Source of the DNA: DASYLJ01 sp964432595
GTDB lineage: Bacteria; Desulfobacterota; Binatia; DP-6
Direction of reading: 5' to 3'
NCBI GenBank assembly: GCA_964432595.1
Contig: CAYSOF010000013.1
Coordinates: 1 to 64,000 of the forward strand
Length of the DNA: 64,000 nucleotides
Part shown: piece by piece, positions 26,585 to 36,200 of the stretch
How positions within the stretch are numbered: position 1 is the stretch's first letter
How the letters are laid out: every line of letters begins with the position of its first letter
Made by a program: the position numbers and the translations under genes
The notes under the pieces: generated by a model
Seen by the model: the letters and a program-made list of their open reading frames with translations, nothing else
Told to the model about the DNA's origin: nothing
Database searches by the model: none

Positions 26585-27640
26585 ATGTCCCCGTCCCTGC
26601 TGATCTACGGCGCCACCGGGTACACCGGTCGCCTGCTCGCGCGCGAAGCCGTCCGCCGCGGCCTGCGTCCCATCCTCGCCGGGCGCGACGCGGCGAAGGT
26701 GGCGTCGGTCGCGGCGACCCTCGGCTGCGAGGCGCGGACGGCCAGCCTGACGAGCCCGGCCGCCCTCGCGGCCGCGCTCGACGGCGTCGGGGTGGTGCTC
26801 CACGCGGCCGGGCCGTTCTCCCGGACGGCGGAGCCGATGGCGGCCGCGTGTCTGGCCCGCGACGTCCACTACCTCGACCTGACGGGGGAGGTGGCCGTGT
26901 TCGAGACGCTCAGCCGGCTGGACCGCGACGCCCGCCGGCGCGGCGTGATGGTCATGCCCGGCGTCGGCTTCGACGTGGTGCCCTCCGACTGCCTGGCCGC
27001 CCACGTCGCACGCCGGCTGCCCGGCGCGACGCACCTGGCGCTCGGTCTGCGCGGCTTCGGCAGTGCGACGCGCGGCTCGACGCAGACGCTGATCGAGCAC
27101 GCGGGACGCGACGTGGGCATCCGCCGCGACGGCGCGCTCGTGCGCGTGCCCCCCGGCACGCTCGAGCACGCGTTCGACTACGGCGCGGGGCCGCGTGCCA
27201 GCATCAACGTCGGCTGGGGCGACGTGTTCTCGTCCTGGTACACGACCGGCATTCCGAACGTGGCCACCTACGTCGAGGCGACGCCCGCGTTCCGGCTGCT
27301 GCTCGGCGCGAACCGGCTGCTGGCGCCGGTGTGGCGGTCGCCGTCGTGGCAGACGCTGGCGCAGAGCTGGGCGAGCCTGCTGCCCGACGGCCCGATGCCG
27401 GCCGGCGCGCCGTCGAGTGGGATGACGATCGTCGCGGAGGCGGCGGACGGCGACGGTCGCCGCGTGCGTGCCCGGCTGCGCACCCCGGAGGCCTACGCGT
27501 TCAGCGGTGTCACCGGCGTCGCGGTCGCCGAGCGCGCGCTCGCCGGCGACCTCGAGCCCGGCTACCAGACGCCCGGCCGCGTCTACGGCCCGGACTTCGT
27601 GCTGCGGTTCGCGGGCGTGACGCGCGAGGACCTCGCGTGA
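26585..27640 (+). CDS. Saccharopine-dehydrogenase-like NAD(P)-binding protein
   Basis: This 351-aa protein starts at ATG 26585 (MSPSLLIYGATGYTGRLLA). The Rossmann motif is GATGYTG (9-15), followed by 'ILAGRDAAKVASVA' and 'VGVVLHAAGPFSRTAEPMAAACLARDVHYLDLTGE' (in parts), the signature of the saccharopine dehydrogenase NADP-binding family. Members include trans-acting enoyl reductases of lipid synthesis as well as many unassigned proteins. It is the first gene of an operon; its TGA overlaps the next GTG start. A role in reducing a lipid or terpenoid is inferred only from the neighbours. Confidence 0.85.
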   Translation: MSPSLLIYGATGYTGRLLAREAVRRGLRPILAGRDAAKVASVAATLGCEARTASLTSPAALAAALDGVGVVLHAAGPFSRTAEPMAAACLARDVHYLDLTGEVAVFETLSRLDRDARRRGVMVMPGVGFDVVPSDCLAAHVARRLPGATHLALGLRGFGSATRGSTQTLIEHAGRDVGIRRDGALVRVPPGTLEHAFDYGAGPRASINVGWGDVFSSWYTTGIPNVATYVEATPAFRLLLGANRLLAPVWRSPSWQTLAQSWASLLPDGPMPAGAPSSGMTIVAEAADGDGRRVRARLRTPEAYAFSGVTGVAVAERALAGDLEPGYQTPGRVYGPDFVLRFAGVTREDLA

Positions 27641-29733
27641 CCGCGCCGTTGCGGGTGACCGTCATCGGCGGCGGGTGTGCGGCGCTGTCGGCGGCGTTCG
27701 AGCTGACGCAGCCCGAGCAGCAGGGCCGCTACGAGGTGACGGTCTATCAGGTCGGCTGGCGTCTCGGCGGCAAGGGCGCGTCCGGGCGTGGCCCCGCCGG
27801 ACGCATCGAGGAGCACGGCCTGCACGTCTGGATGGGATTCTACGAGAACGCCTTCCGGCTGATGCGCGCCTGCTACGACGCCCTCGGCCGCGACCCCGCG
27901 GCGCCGCTCGCCGGCTGGCGCGACGCCTTCGAGCCCGCGCCGCTGATCGCGGTCACGGAGCACGAGGGCGACGACCGCTGGCTTCCGTGGATGGCGGCGT
28001 TGCCGCCGGCCGAGGGATTGCCCGGCGATCCGCTGCCCGCCGGCGGCCGGCCCTGGAGCATGAACGGCTACGTCCGCCGGATGGCCGGGCTGTTGCAGAC
28101 GGTGTTCGCCTCGCTCGACTCCGGGCGTCCGCCGAGCGCGACGACGGACCCGCCCGCGCCCGACGACATGCTGGCCCAGCTCACGCGCTGGCTGCGCTTC
28201 GGCGAGCTCGCGACGCTGGCCGGCCTGTCGCAGGCCGCGGGCGTCCTCGACGGCATGCTCGGCGCGGCGCGCCTGTCGGAGACGGTCGTGGCGACGTTCG
28301 TCGACGCGCTCGCGGCCAACGCGCGCGCGCAGCTCGAGGCGCGTGCCGAGCGCGACCCCGAGCTGCGCCGCCTCTGGACCATCGTCGACCTCACCCTCGC
28401 CACGCTGCGCGGCATCGTGCGGTTCGGCCTGCTGACCGACGTGCGCGGTCTCGACGCCATCGATCAATACGACTGTCGCGAATGGCTCCTGCTGAACGGC
28501 GCCTCGCGCACCGCGGTCGACTCGGCGTACATGCGCGGCCTCTACGACCTCGGCTTCTCGTACGAGGACGGCGACCCGGCACGGCCCCGCATCGCGGCGG
28601 GCCAGGCGCTGCGCGGTCTGCTGCGCATGATGTTCACCTACCGCGGCGCGTTCTTCTGGAAGATGCAGGCGGGCATGGGCGACGTCGTGTTCGCGCCCCT
28701 CTACGAGGTGCTGCGCGCGCGCGGCGTCCGGTTCCGGTTCTTCCATCGGCTGGAGCGCGTGCGGCTGTCGGAGCCGGGCGCCGCGGACGGGCCGCACGTC
28801 GCCGCGCTGGAGCTCGACGTGCAGGCGCAGGTGGCGTGCGACGCCTACGAGCCGCTCGTCGACGTCGGCGGCCTTCCGTGCTGGCCGGCCGCGCCGGACT
28901 GGACGCAGCTGGTCGACGGCGACCGCCTCGCGGCCGAGGGCCGCGCATTCGAGTCGCACGCGGACCGGCGGCGCGTCGGTACGACGACGCTGCGCGTGGG
29001 CCAGGACTTCGACTTCGTCGTGCTCGGGACCGGCCTCGGCGAGATCCCGCGCGTCGCGCACGAGCTGATCGCCCGCGACGCCCGCTGGCGGGCCATGGTC
29101 GACCACGTCGGGACGGTGGCCACGCAGGCGTTCCAGCTCTGGCTGACGCCCGACGTGCACGCGCTCGGCTGGCCGCATCCGGGTGTCACCCTGTCCGGCT
29201 TCGTCGAGCCGTTCGACACGTGGGCCGACATGACGCATCTCGTGCCGGTCGAGGCCTGGCCGATCGCGCCGGGCAGCATCGCGTACTTCTGCAGTGTTCT
29301 GCGGGACGCGCACGGCGCCGATCCCGCGTCGCAACGCGAGGCCGTCCGCCGGAACGCGATCGCGTTCCTGCGACGGGACGTCGGCCGCCTGTGGCCCGCC
29401 GCGGTCACCGCCGACGGCGACTTCCGCTGGGAGCTGCTGGCGGTGCCGCCCGGGGCGAGCGCGCCGCCGGGCCCCGAGCGGTTCGCCACACAGTTCTGGA
29501 CCGCGAACGTCAACCCGTCCGACCGCTACACGCTGACGCTGCCGGGCAGCAGCGCGTACCGCATCTCGCCGCTCGACGCGACGTGGGACAACCTGACGAT
29601 CTGCGGCGACTGGACCGACTGCGGGTTCAACGCCGGCTGTGTCGAGGCGGCCGTCATGTCGGGACGGCTCGCGTCCCACGCGATTTCCCGCCTTCCGGCG
29701 CTCGAGGACATCGTCGGATTCGACCACCCCTGA
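27637..29733 (+). CDS. FAD-dependent oxidoreductase, phytoene-desaturase-like
   Basis: This 698-aa protein starts at GTG 27637 inside the upstream stop (GTGA). The N-terminal FAD Rossmann motif is 'VTVIGGGCAALSAAFEL', followed by 'VGWRLGGKGASGR' and 'EEHGLHVWMGFYENAFRLMR'. The C-terminal FAD signature is 'LTICGDWTDCGFNAGCVEAAVMSGR', of the CrtI/HpnE/amine-oxidase type (cited in parts). At about 700 residues it is longer than phytoene desaturases (about 500), with an insert of helices at about residues 150-330. With the polyprenyl synthase two genes on, oxidation or desaturation of an isoprenoid is likely. A different hydrophobic substrate is possible. Confidence 0.85.
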   Translation: MTAPLRVTVIGGGCAALSAAFELTQPEQQGRYEVTVYQVGWRLGGKGASGRGPAGRIEEHGLHVWMGFYENAFRLMRACYDALGRDPAAPLAGWRDAFEPAPLIAVTEHEGDDRWLPWMAALPPAEGLPGDPLPAGGRPWSMNGYVRRMAGLLQTVFASLDSGRPPSATTDPPAPDDMLAQLTRWLRFGELATLAGLSQAAGVLDGMLGAARLSETVVATFVDALAANARAQLEARAERDPELRRLWTIVDLTLATLRGIVRFGLLTDVRGLDAIDQYDCREWLLLNGASRTAVDSAYMRGLYDLGFSYEDGDPARPRIAAGQALRGLLRMMFTYRGAFFWKMQAGMGDVVFAPLYEVLRARGVRFRFFHRLERVRLSEPGAADGPHVAALELDVQAQVACDAYEPLVDVGGLPCWPAAPDWTQLVDGDRLAAEGRAFESHADRRRVGTTTLRVGQDFDFVVLGTGLGEIPRVAHELIARDARWRAMVDHVGTVATQAFQLWLTPDVHALGWPHPGVTLSGFVEPFDTWADMTHLVPVEAWPIAPGSIAYFCSVLRDAHGADPASQREAVRRNAIAFLRRDVGRLWPAAVTADGDFRWELLAVPPGASAPPGPERFATQFWTANVNPSDRYTLTLPGSSAYRISPLDATWDNLTICGDWTDCGFNAGCVEAAVMSGRLASHAISRLPALEDIVGFDHP

Positions 29734-29747
29734 CACGGAGTCACGCC

Positions 29748-30446
29748 ATGGAACGCCAGAAACGTCCGCCGCTGCCGCGCACCAACCCCATCCGCACCTG
29801 GGCCTCGCTCTTCGGCGGGCCGCCGCCGGCCGCGGCCCACGGCGCCGACGCGCCCCCCGATGCGCCCGCCGATCTGGGGACGGTCATCGCGCGTTCCGTC
29901 GAGCTCGCCTACCGCGTGATGGACGACTACGTGCAGCAGGGGCAGCGCGCCGCCGAGCGCATCGCCGGCCGCGCCTACGGCCCGGATGCCTGGGTGACCG
30001 ACGCGCAGGACGTGTCCGCGCGCGTCGCGCGGTACGCATCGGACGTCATGGGGCTCTGGCTCGACGCGTTCGACGGTGTCCGCACGGGCATGCCCGTGCC
30101 GCCGCCCGCGGCCGCATCATCGACGAACGGCACGACGCCGACCGAGCCCGGCGGGCCGCCGTGGCTCGTCATCGAGGTGCTCGCGACGCAGCCCGCGGCC
30201 GTCACGCTTGACCTCCGTCCCGCGGCCGGGGCCGGGCGGCTCATCGTTCATGCGTTGCGCGACGCCGAGGTCGAGAAGCCGCCGCTGCGCGACGTGGCCG
30301 TCGAGCCGGCGACGAACGGCGGGCCGTCGCGCGTCCGGGTGCGCGTGCCGCCCGGACAGCCGGCGGGGACGTACCACGGTCTCATCGTCGACGAGGCGAC
30401 GAATCGGCCCGTCGGCAGCGTCAGCGTGCGGCTCGGCGATGGCTGA
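29748..30446 (+). CDS. Helical plus beta-sandwich protein, paralog of 31493-32023
   Basis: This 232-aa protein starts at ATG 29748. A Pro/Ala-rich N-terminus leads to helices ('TVIARSVELAYRVMDDYVQQGQRAAERIAG' in parts) reminiscent of phasin-like amphipathic helices, then 'GLWLDAFD', a Ser/Pro hinge, and a beta domain ending 'PAGTYHGLIVDEATNRPVGSVSVRL'. The same order, with GLWLDxxD and the closing AGxYxGL(I/V)...PV..V.V.L, occurs in the gene at 31493 on the other strand. There is no signal peptide. The 8-bp overlap with the polyprenyl synthase gene implies coupled translation. Function unknown; a lipid-granule or carrier-surface role would fit. Confidence 0.75.
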   Translation: MERQKRPPLPRTNPIRTWASLFGGPPPAAAHGADAPPDAPADLGTVIARSVELAYRVMDDYVQQGQRAAERIAGRAYGPDAWVTDAQDVSARVARYASDVMGLWLDAFDGVRTGMPVPPPAAASSTNGTTPTEPGGPPWLVIEVLATQPAAVTLDLRPAAGAGRLIVHALRDAEVEKPPLRDVAVEPATNGGPSRVRVRVPPGQPAGTYHGLIVDEATNRPVGSVSVRLGDG

Positions 30447-31482
30447 GGCCGCGCCCGCGGACGTCGATCTCGTGGGTGAGGTGCTCGACGAGTACGGCGC
30501 GATGACCCGCGTCGCCCTCGCCGAGTACCTGGCGCCGCGCGAGCCGCAGCGGCACCTCTACGCCATCGTGGCCGACTATCCGCGGCGCGGCGGACGGATG
30601 CTGCGGCCGAGCCTCTGCGTCGCGACCGCGCGCGCCTTCGGCGCGCCGGCCGAGGACGCGGTGCGGACGGCCGTCGCGCTCGAGCTGCTGCACAACGCCT
30701 TCCTCGTCCACGACGACGTCGAGGACGAGAGCGACGTGCGTCGTGGCCGGCCGACGCTGCACGCGCTCCACGGCGTCGACGTCGCCGTCAACGCCGGCGA
30801 CGCGCTGCTGCTGCTCGGCTTGCGCGCGCTGCTCGACAACGGGCGGCGGCTCGGCCCGGTGTTGTCGATGCGCATCCTCGAAGAGGCGGAACGGATGGCG
30901 CGCGAGTCGGTCGAGGGGCAGGCCATGGAGCTCGGCTGGCGCCGCGACAACGCCGTCCACCTGGGCGAGGCCGACTACCTCGCCATGATCCTCAAGAAGA
31001 CGTGCTGGTACACGACGATCTTCCCGCTCCGCGTGGGCGCGCTGATCGGCTCCCGCGGCCGCGCGCCGCTCGAGCCGCTGTTGCGTTTCGGCTTCCTCCT
31101 CGGCGCCGCGTTCCAGATCACCGACGATCTGCTGAACCTGTGGGGCGACGAAGTGCGGTACGGCAAGGAGCTGCACGGCGACCTGCTCGAAGGGAAGCGG
31201 ACGCTCATGCTGATCCGGCTGTGCGAGCAGTCGACGGTTGCCGAGCGGACGCGGCTCCACGACGTGCTCGCGACGCCGCGTGCGGCCCGGCAGGCCGACG
31301 ACGTCCGCTGGTTGCGTGAGCGGATGGACGCCTACGGCTGCCTGACGTACGCGAACGCCGTGGCCCACGCCCTGGCGGGCGCGGCGCGCCACGAGTTCGC
31401 GGCGTCGTTCGAGGCGTTGCCGCCGTCGCGCGACAAGGAGTTCATCGGCGCTCTCGTCACCTGGGTGCTCGAGCGCCGATGA
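30439..31482 (+). CDS. Polyprenyl synthetase family protein (isoprenyl diphosphate synthase)
   Basis: This 347-aa protein starts at ATG 30439. The first Asp-rich motif, 'HDDVEDESDVRRGRPT' (residues 91-106), and the second, 'DDLLNLWGD' (229-237), bind Mg-diphosphate. The second has Asn where most have Asp (DDLLD). 'GGRMLRPSL' supplies the IPP-binding basic residues and 'KELHGDLLEGKRT' the usual downstream segment. The enzyme condenses IPP with an allylic diphosphate in the cytoplasm; chain length is not evident. It is last in the operon with the FAD oxidoreductase, suggesting the two act on one isoprenoid. Confidence 0.93.
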   Translation: MAEAAPADVDLVGEVLDEYGAMTRVALAEYLAPREPQRHLYAIVADYPRRGGRMLRPSLCVATARAFGAPAEDAVRTAVALELLHNAFLVHDDVEDESDVRRGRPTLHALHGVDVAVNAGDALLLLGLRALLDNGRRLGPVLSMRILEEAERMARESVEGQAMELGWRRDNAVHLGEADYLAMILKKTCWYTTIFPLRVGALIGSRGRAPLEPLLRFGFLLGAAFQITDDLLNLWGDEVRYGKELHGDLLEGKRTLMLIRLCEQSTVAERTRLHDVLATPRAARQADDVRWLRERMDAYGCLTYANAVAHALAGAARHEFAASFEALPPSRDKEFIGALVTWVLERR

Positions 31483-31492
31483 ACGGCCCGGC

Positions 31493-32023
31493 TCAGGCGG
31501 TGAGCACCACCTGGACGTTCGCCACCGGCGTGTCGGGCAGCGCGTATACCAGCCCCTGATAGAGTCCGGCCACGGCCGACGGCGGGTCCGGCGGCGTCGG
31601 CGCTTCCGGCACCGCGACCGTCAGGCTGAGCGTGCGCCGATCGGCCGACAGCGTGAGGTCGGACGACGCGAGCGTCTCGGTGCCGCCCACCCGCGTGATC
31701 GCCGTCACCGCGAGGATCGCGCCCATGCCGGGCGGCGTGACGGTGACGGTGCCGGTCTTGTCGCCCGCGGACGCGAGCGGCGAGACGATCACCATCGTCG
31801 GCAAGGCCGCGCCGCCGACGAACGGAACGAGCCCCATCCAGAAGTCGACCGTGTCGAGCCACAGGCCGACGCCGTTCGCGATCATCTTGTCGGACGCGCT
31901 GGCTTCCTCGTCTTCCGCGGTGGCCTGCACCGTCTCGCGCAGCGCGATCAAGCGCTGGTCGGCGGACAGGAAGAAGGCTGCGACGCTACTGGCGTACTCG
32001 GTGAACGCGCTGAACCCCGTCAT
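31493..32023 (-). CDS. Helical plus beta-sandwich protein, paralog of 29748-30446
   Basis: This 176-aa protein starts at ATG 32023 after GGAGGT. It has helices ('FSAFTEYASSVAAFFLSADQRLIALRETVQAT' in parts), 'NGVGLWLDTVDFWMGLVP', then a beta domain ('GMGAILAVTAITRVGGTETLASSDLTLSADRRTL' in parts) and the closing 'VAGLYQGLVYALPDTPVANVQVVLTA'. The layout matches the 232-aa protein of the convergent operon, residue for residue at the GLWLD and AGxYxGL positions. It is last in the kinase operon, 50 bp after the 375-aa protein gene. No known family recognised. Confidence 0.75.
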   Translation of the reverse strand: MTGFSAFTEYASSVAAFFLSADQRLIALRETVQATAEDEEASASDKMIANGVGLWLDTVDFWMGLVPFVGGAALPTMVIVSPLASAGDKTGTVTVTPPGMGAILAVTAITRVGGTETLASSDLTLSADRRTLSLTVAVPEAPTPPDPPSAVAGLYQGLVYALPDTPVANVQVVLTA

Positions 32024-32073
32024 GGCACCTCCGGCGTCTCTGATAGCCTGCGCGACATGGCCGTGTCCATAGC

Positions 32074-33201
32074 CTAGCTCGGTAAGGTAACCGGACAACA
32101 AGCCAGCTCGCCCATCTGGGCGGCGAGCTCGTCGAACAGGACCTCGAACATCGCCTTCGTCGACGCCGTGACCAGCGCGCTGCGGAAGCGGATCATTTTC
32201 GAGCCCTCGACGATCGTCCCGTCGCCGTTGCGCGTCGCCACCGCGGAGCCGCCGTCGATGAGGATCCGCTGCGGCACGCCGAGGACCGAGCCGCAGACCG
32301 GCCGCTTCAGGGAGTAGCTCACCGCGAAGCGGTCCTCCGGCCCCTGGGTACCCGCGGGCCAGAACGAGGTGCGGATGTCGAGGAGGTTCGTGAACCACGA
32401 GGCGAACCCCGGGATGCCCATCTCGAAGTGCTCGAACAGGACGGCGGCGTCGGGCCAGCCGTACACGCTGCCGGGGGTCTCCGGCGTTCCCTCCGCGGCC
32501 ACGCAGCCGCTCGTCGGGTAGTCCCCGCCGCTGCCCGGATCGGCGAGGTACGTCCCGTTGGCCGGAAAGAACGCGCTACACTCGTCCCAGCTCTGCGGGT
32601 CGATGGACGCGCGCACGTCTTCGAGCGGCCGCGCGATCTCGACGCGCACCCAGGCCGACGCCGTGTCGCCGACCGCCGGCACGGAGACCTCGAGCCGCGT
32701 CCAGCACTCCGACGTGTCGCCGGTGAGCATCGCGTACTCGTCGCTGAGGCTGCGCTCCAGATGGGGCGGGGCCTCGACGGGCGCCGGCGCCGCACGCAGG
32801 CCGACGCCGCGGGCGCGCGGCGTCGGGGTGACGCGGTCGACGATGCGCTGGACCCGCTCCTCCACGCTGGGCGGCGGGGCGACGCGCACGCCGGGTGTCG
32901 TGTCGGCTGGCGCTCCCGCGACGATCGTGCGGATCGCGTCGGTGATGCGCTCCCGCGACGCATCCGGCACGCCGGGCCGCCCGAGACCGTAGGCTGCGAG
33001 CTTGCTGACCGCGCGCCGCCGGCGCGACGCGGGCACGTCGTGCTTCTCGTCGGGCGCCGGCCGGTCCTCGGCGAGGACCTTGGCTGCGTACTCGAGCGGC
33101 GGCGGCGTGAACCCGGGAGGAAACCGCCCGTGGGGATAGCGAGCGTGCGCGTGCACGCTCAGCATGGCGGTGAGTCGTCGGAGGGTCCGCTCGTTCCTCA
33201 T
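32074..33201 (-). CDS. Unknown 375-aa protein in the kinase operon, possibly START-like
   Basis: Start ATG 33201 overlaps the kinase stop (ATGA); an in-frame ATG at 33210 is the alternative. The first 150 residues are basic, Pro-rich and partly helical ('RRLTAMLSVHAHARYPHGRFPPGFTPPPLEYAAKVL' in parts), with no signal peptide. The C-terminal 220 residues read like a ligand-binding beta-helix grip: 'ARPLEDVRASIDPQSWDECSAFF' resembles the start of SRPBCC/START domains, and the end is one long helix ('TASTKAMFEVLFDELAAQMG'). I treat the fold as a guess. Cys pairs (ECWTR, CVAAEG, CCPVT) are scattered. Confidence 0.65.
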   Translation of the reverse strand: MRNERTLRRLTAMLSVHAHARYPHGRFPPGFTPPPLEYAAKVLAEDRPAPDEKHDVPASRRRRAVSKLAAYGLGRPGVPDASRERITDAIRTIVAGAPADTTPGVRVAPPPSVEERVQRIVDRVTPTPRARGVGLRAAPAPVEAPPHLERSLSDEYAMLTGDTSECWTRLEVSVPAVGDTASAWVRVEIARPLEDVRASIDPQSWDECSAFFPANGTYLADPGSGGDYPTSGCVAAEGTPETPGSVYGWPDAAVLFEHFEMGIPGFASWFTNLLDIRTSFWPAGTQGPEDRFAVSYSLKRPVCGSVLGVPQRILIDGGSAVATRNGDGTIVEGSKMIRFRSALVTASTKAMFEVLFDELAAQMGELACCPVTLPS

Positions 33202-36200
33202 GCGCTCCATTCCGCGAGGCGGGCCCGCGCCGCGACCTCGTCCGCAGAGAGTCCACCCGGCGCCTGCGGCGCGCAGGCCGCCGCCAACAGCGCGCAGGCC
33301 GCGGCGCGGTCGCCGTCGGCGTGATGCAACGTCGCCAGCGCGAGCGCGGCGCGCAACGCGAAGGCGGGCGCGCCCTGGCGCTCGGCGAGCGCGTGCGCGG
33401 CCACGAGGTCGGCGCGTCCGGCGTCGCGATCGCCGCGCGCCAGCAGCAGCGCGCCGCGCAGGCGGCGCAGCTCGGCCTCGTAGAAGCGGTCGACGTACTC
33501 CGCGATCATCCCGAGCCCCTCGTCGACGGCGGCGAGACCGGCGTCGATCGCCCCGCACGCGAGGTGCGCTTCGGCCTGCAGCGCGAGGTGGAAGGGATAG
33601 GTCGTGCGCAGGCCGACCATGTGGAACAGCCCGAGGCCCTGTTGGATCATCATGTGGCCCGCGTCGGGCTCGCCGTCGGCCACCAGCGCCCAGCCGTGCA
33701 TGCAGGTGGCCGGACCGAGCCACAGATAGAGCTTCTGCTCGGTCGCGTGCGCGATCGCTCGCGCGGAGAAATCACGCGCGCCGGTCACGTCGCCGAGCCC
33801 ATGGGCGACGTTCGCCGCGAAGCCGAGCGCGATCGCGAGGCCGTACGGATTGCGCGAGCGCGCGGCCAGCGCGAGCATCTCGGAGCGCACCTGGCGCGCC
33901 TCTGCCGCGTCGCCGGTGATCCACGCGGTCCAGGCGAGGTAGGCGTACGAGTACAGCCCGCCGTCGTAGCCGTACTCGGCCAGGAACGCGCGGTAGCCGT
34001 CGGAGTCGTAGTACGGGACGGCGGCGGCGAGCGCCGTGCGCGCGGCGGGGAAGTCGCCGGCGAGGAACGCGGCGAGGCCCGTGTGCGCGTGCGCGGTCAG
34101 CTGGCTCACCGGGTCGCCCGAGCGTTCGGCCATGCGGTGGAAGCGCGGCAGGATCTCGCGCACGGCGTCGCGGTTGCCGCGGGAGATGTGCACGCCCCAG
34201 ATGCCGTGCAGCGCGCGGACGGGAACCTCTTCGCCGAGCCGGTCGCACACCGCCTGCGCGCGCGCGAACGTGGATTCCACCTCGGGCGACGCGTACCCCT
34301 GCGTCGACAGCAGCGCCGTGCCCAACGATTCGACGAGCCCGAGCTCGAGCGCGCCGAGCGTCGCGCGCGCGGGCGCCTGCTCGACGAGGCCGAGCCCACG
34401 CTGGAAATGCCGCAGCGACTCGACATACGCGCCGCGCGCCATCGTGCGGTCGCCGCTGCGCTTCCACTGCTCGGCCGCCTGGACCGTGCGGCCCGCCAGC
34501 TCGCAGTGATGTGCGAGCAGCTCGGGGCGGTCGAGCGCGACGTCCGGGAAGAGCTGCTCCAGGGTGGTGGCCACCCGGTCATGGGCGTCGATGCGGGCGG
34601 CGCGCGACATCGCCTCGTACGCGGCGTCGCGCACGAGGGCGTGCTTGAAGACGTAGCGCTCCGAGCGGATGCGGGCGCGCTGGTGGACGAGGCCCGCATC
34701 GGTGAGCTCGCGCAGATCCTCGCGCAGCACGCCGTCGCTCGCCGACGCCAGCGCCCGCAGGTGCTCCCAGCGGAACTCGCGGCCGAGCGTCGCCGCGAGC
34801 TGCGCGGTCTCGCGCGCGCCGCGCGACAGGCCCTCGAGACGCGCCATCAACAGATCGCGCAGCGTCGCCGGGACGACGGGCGCCGCCCGCTGGTCCGGCT
34901 CGACGCCCTCGTCGTGCTCGACGAGGACCCGCGCGATCTCCTCGACGAAGAGCGGGATGCCGTCGGCCCGCGCGACGACGTCGTCGAGGACGCCGGGCGG
35001 GAGCTCCGTCGCGTCGGCGATCGTGCCGACCATCGTGGCGACGTCGGCCGGCTGCAGGCGCGACAGCGGGATCGCGATCGTGGGCGCGAACCCCGGCGGG
35101 ACGTCGAACGTCGGCCGGGCCGTGCACACCAGGAAGAGGCGCGGCGTGGAATCCGGCGTGGCCGCGGCGGCGCTGCCGACACCCTGGAGCAGCTGCTCGA
35201 GCAGCGCCAGCGTCGTCGGGTCGGCCCAGTGCAGGTCCTCGACGACGAGGACGATCACGCGCTCCGTGGCGAGGCCGAGCAGCAGCGTCGTGAGCGTCTG
35301 CAGCACGAGCTCGCGGCGGCGATCGGGCGACACCGGCGGGACGGGACGGCTCGCATCGGGCGGGTGTCCGAGGAGCTCCGCCAGCAGCGGCACCGCGTCC
35401 GCCGGATCCAGGCCGTGACGCGCGGCGAGCACGTCGAGCGACGCGTCGCCGACGACGGTGCCGAGCAGGTCCGCGATCGGTCGCAGCGGGCTGTCCTGGT
35501 TCTCCGGGATGCAGTGCGTCTCCATCCACGAGACCACCGGCACACGCCGGTGCAGCTCGCGGACGAGGCGGGTCTTGCCGATTCCGGGCTCGCCGGTGAC
35601 GAACGCGAAGCCGGAGCGGCCGCGCTGCGCCGCGGTCCAGCCGTCGAGGAGGGCGTCCAGCTGCGCGGTGCGCGCGACGAGCGGCGTCTCGCGCGTCACG
35701 CGGATCGTCTCGGCACCGGCGCCCGTGATGGCGGGCACGAGACGGAACACCGGCATGCGGCCGAGCCCGGCGCCGAGGTCGTGCTCGCCGAGCGGCTCGC
35801 TGCCGACGATGCCGCGCAGCAGCCGCTGCGTGTGCAGGCTGACGAGCACCTCGCCGGGGGCGGCGAGCTCGTCGAGGCGGACGGCGGCCTCGGGCCCCAG
35901 GCCGATGGGTTCGCAGGCGCCGTCGCCCCGCTCGTTCTCGCGCACGAGCGCGAGCCCCGTGTGGACCCCGACGCGGGCCGCGAGCCGCGGCCCCGTGCGC
36001 TCGACGTCCGCGATCATCTCGAGCGCGGCGCGCACGGCGACGCGGGCCTCGTTCTCGCGCGTGTGCGGATAGCCGAAGACGAACAGGGCGCGCCCGGCCA
36101 GCGTGGCGATGCGCACGCCGCCGTAGCGCGCGGCGGTCTCCGCGAGCCCGGCATGCTGCTCCTGCAGCGCGAGGTCCACGTCTTCCGCGTCGCCGGCGGC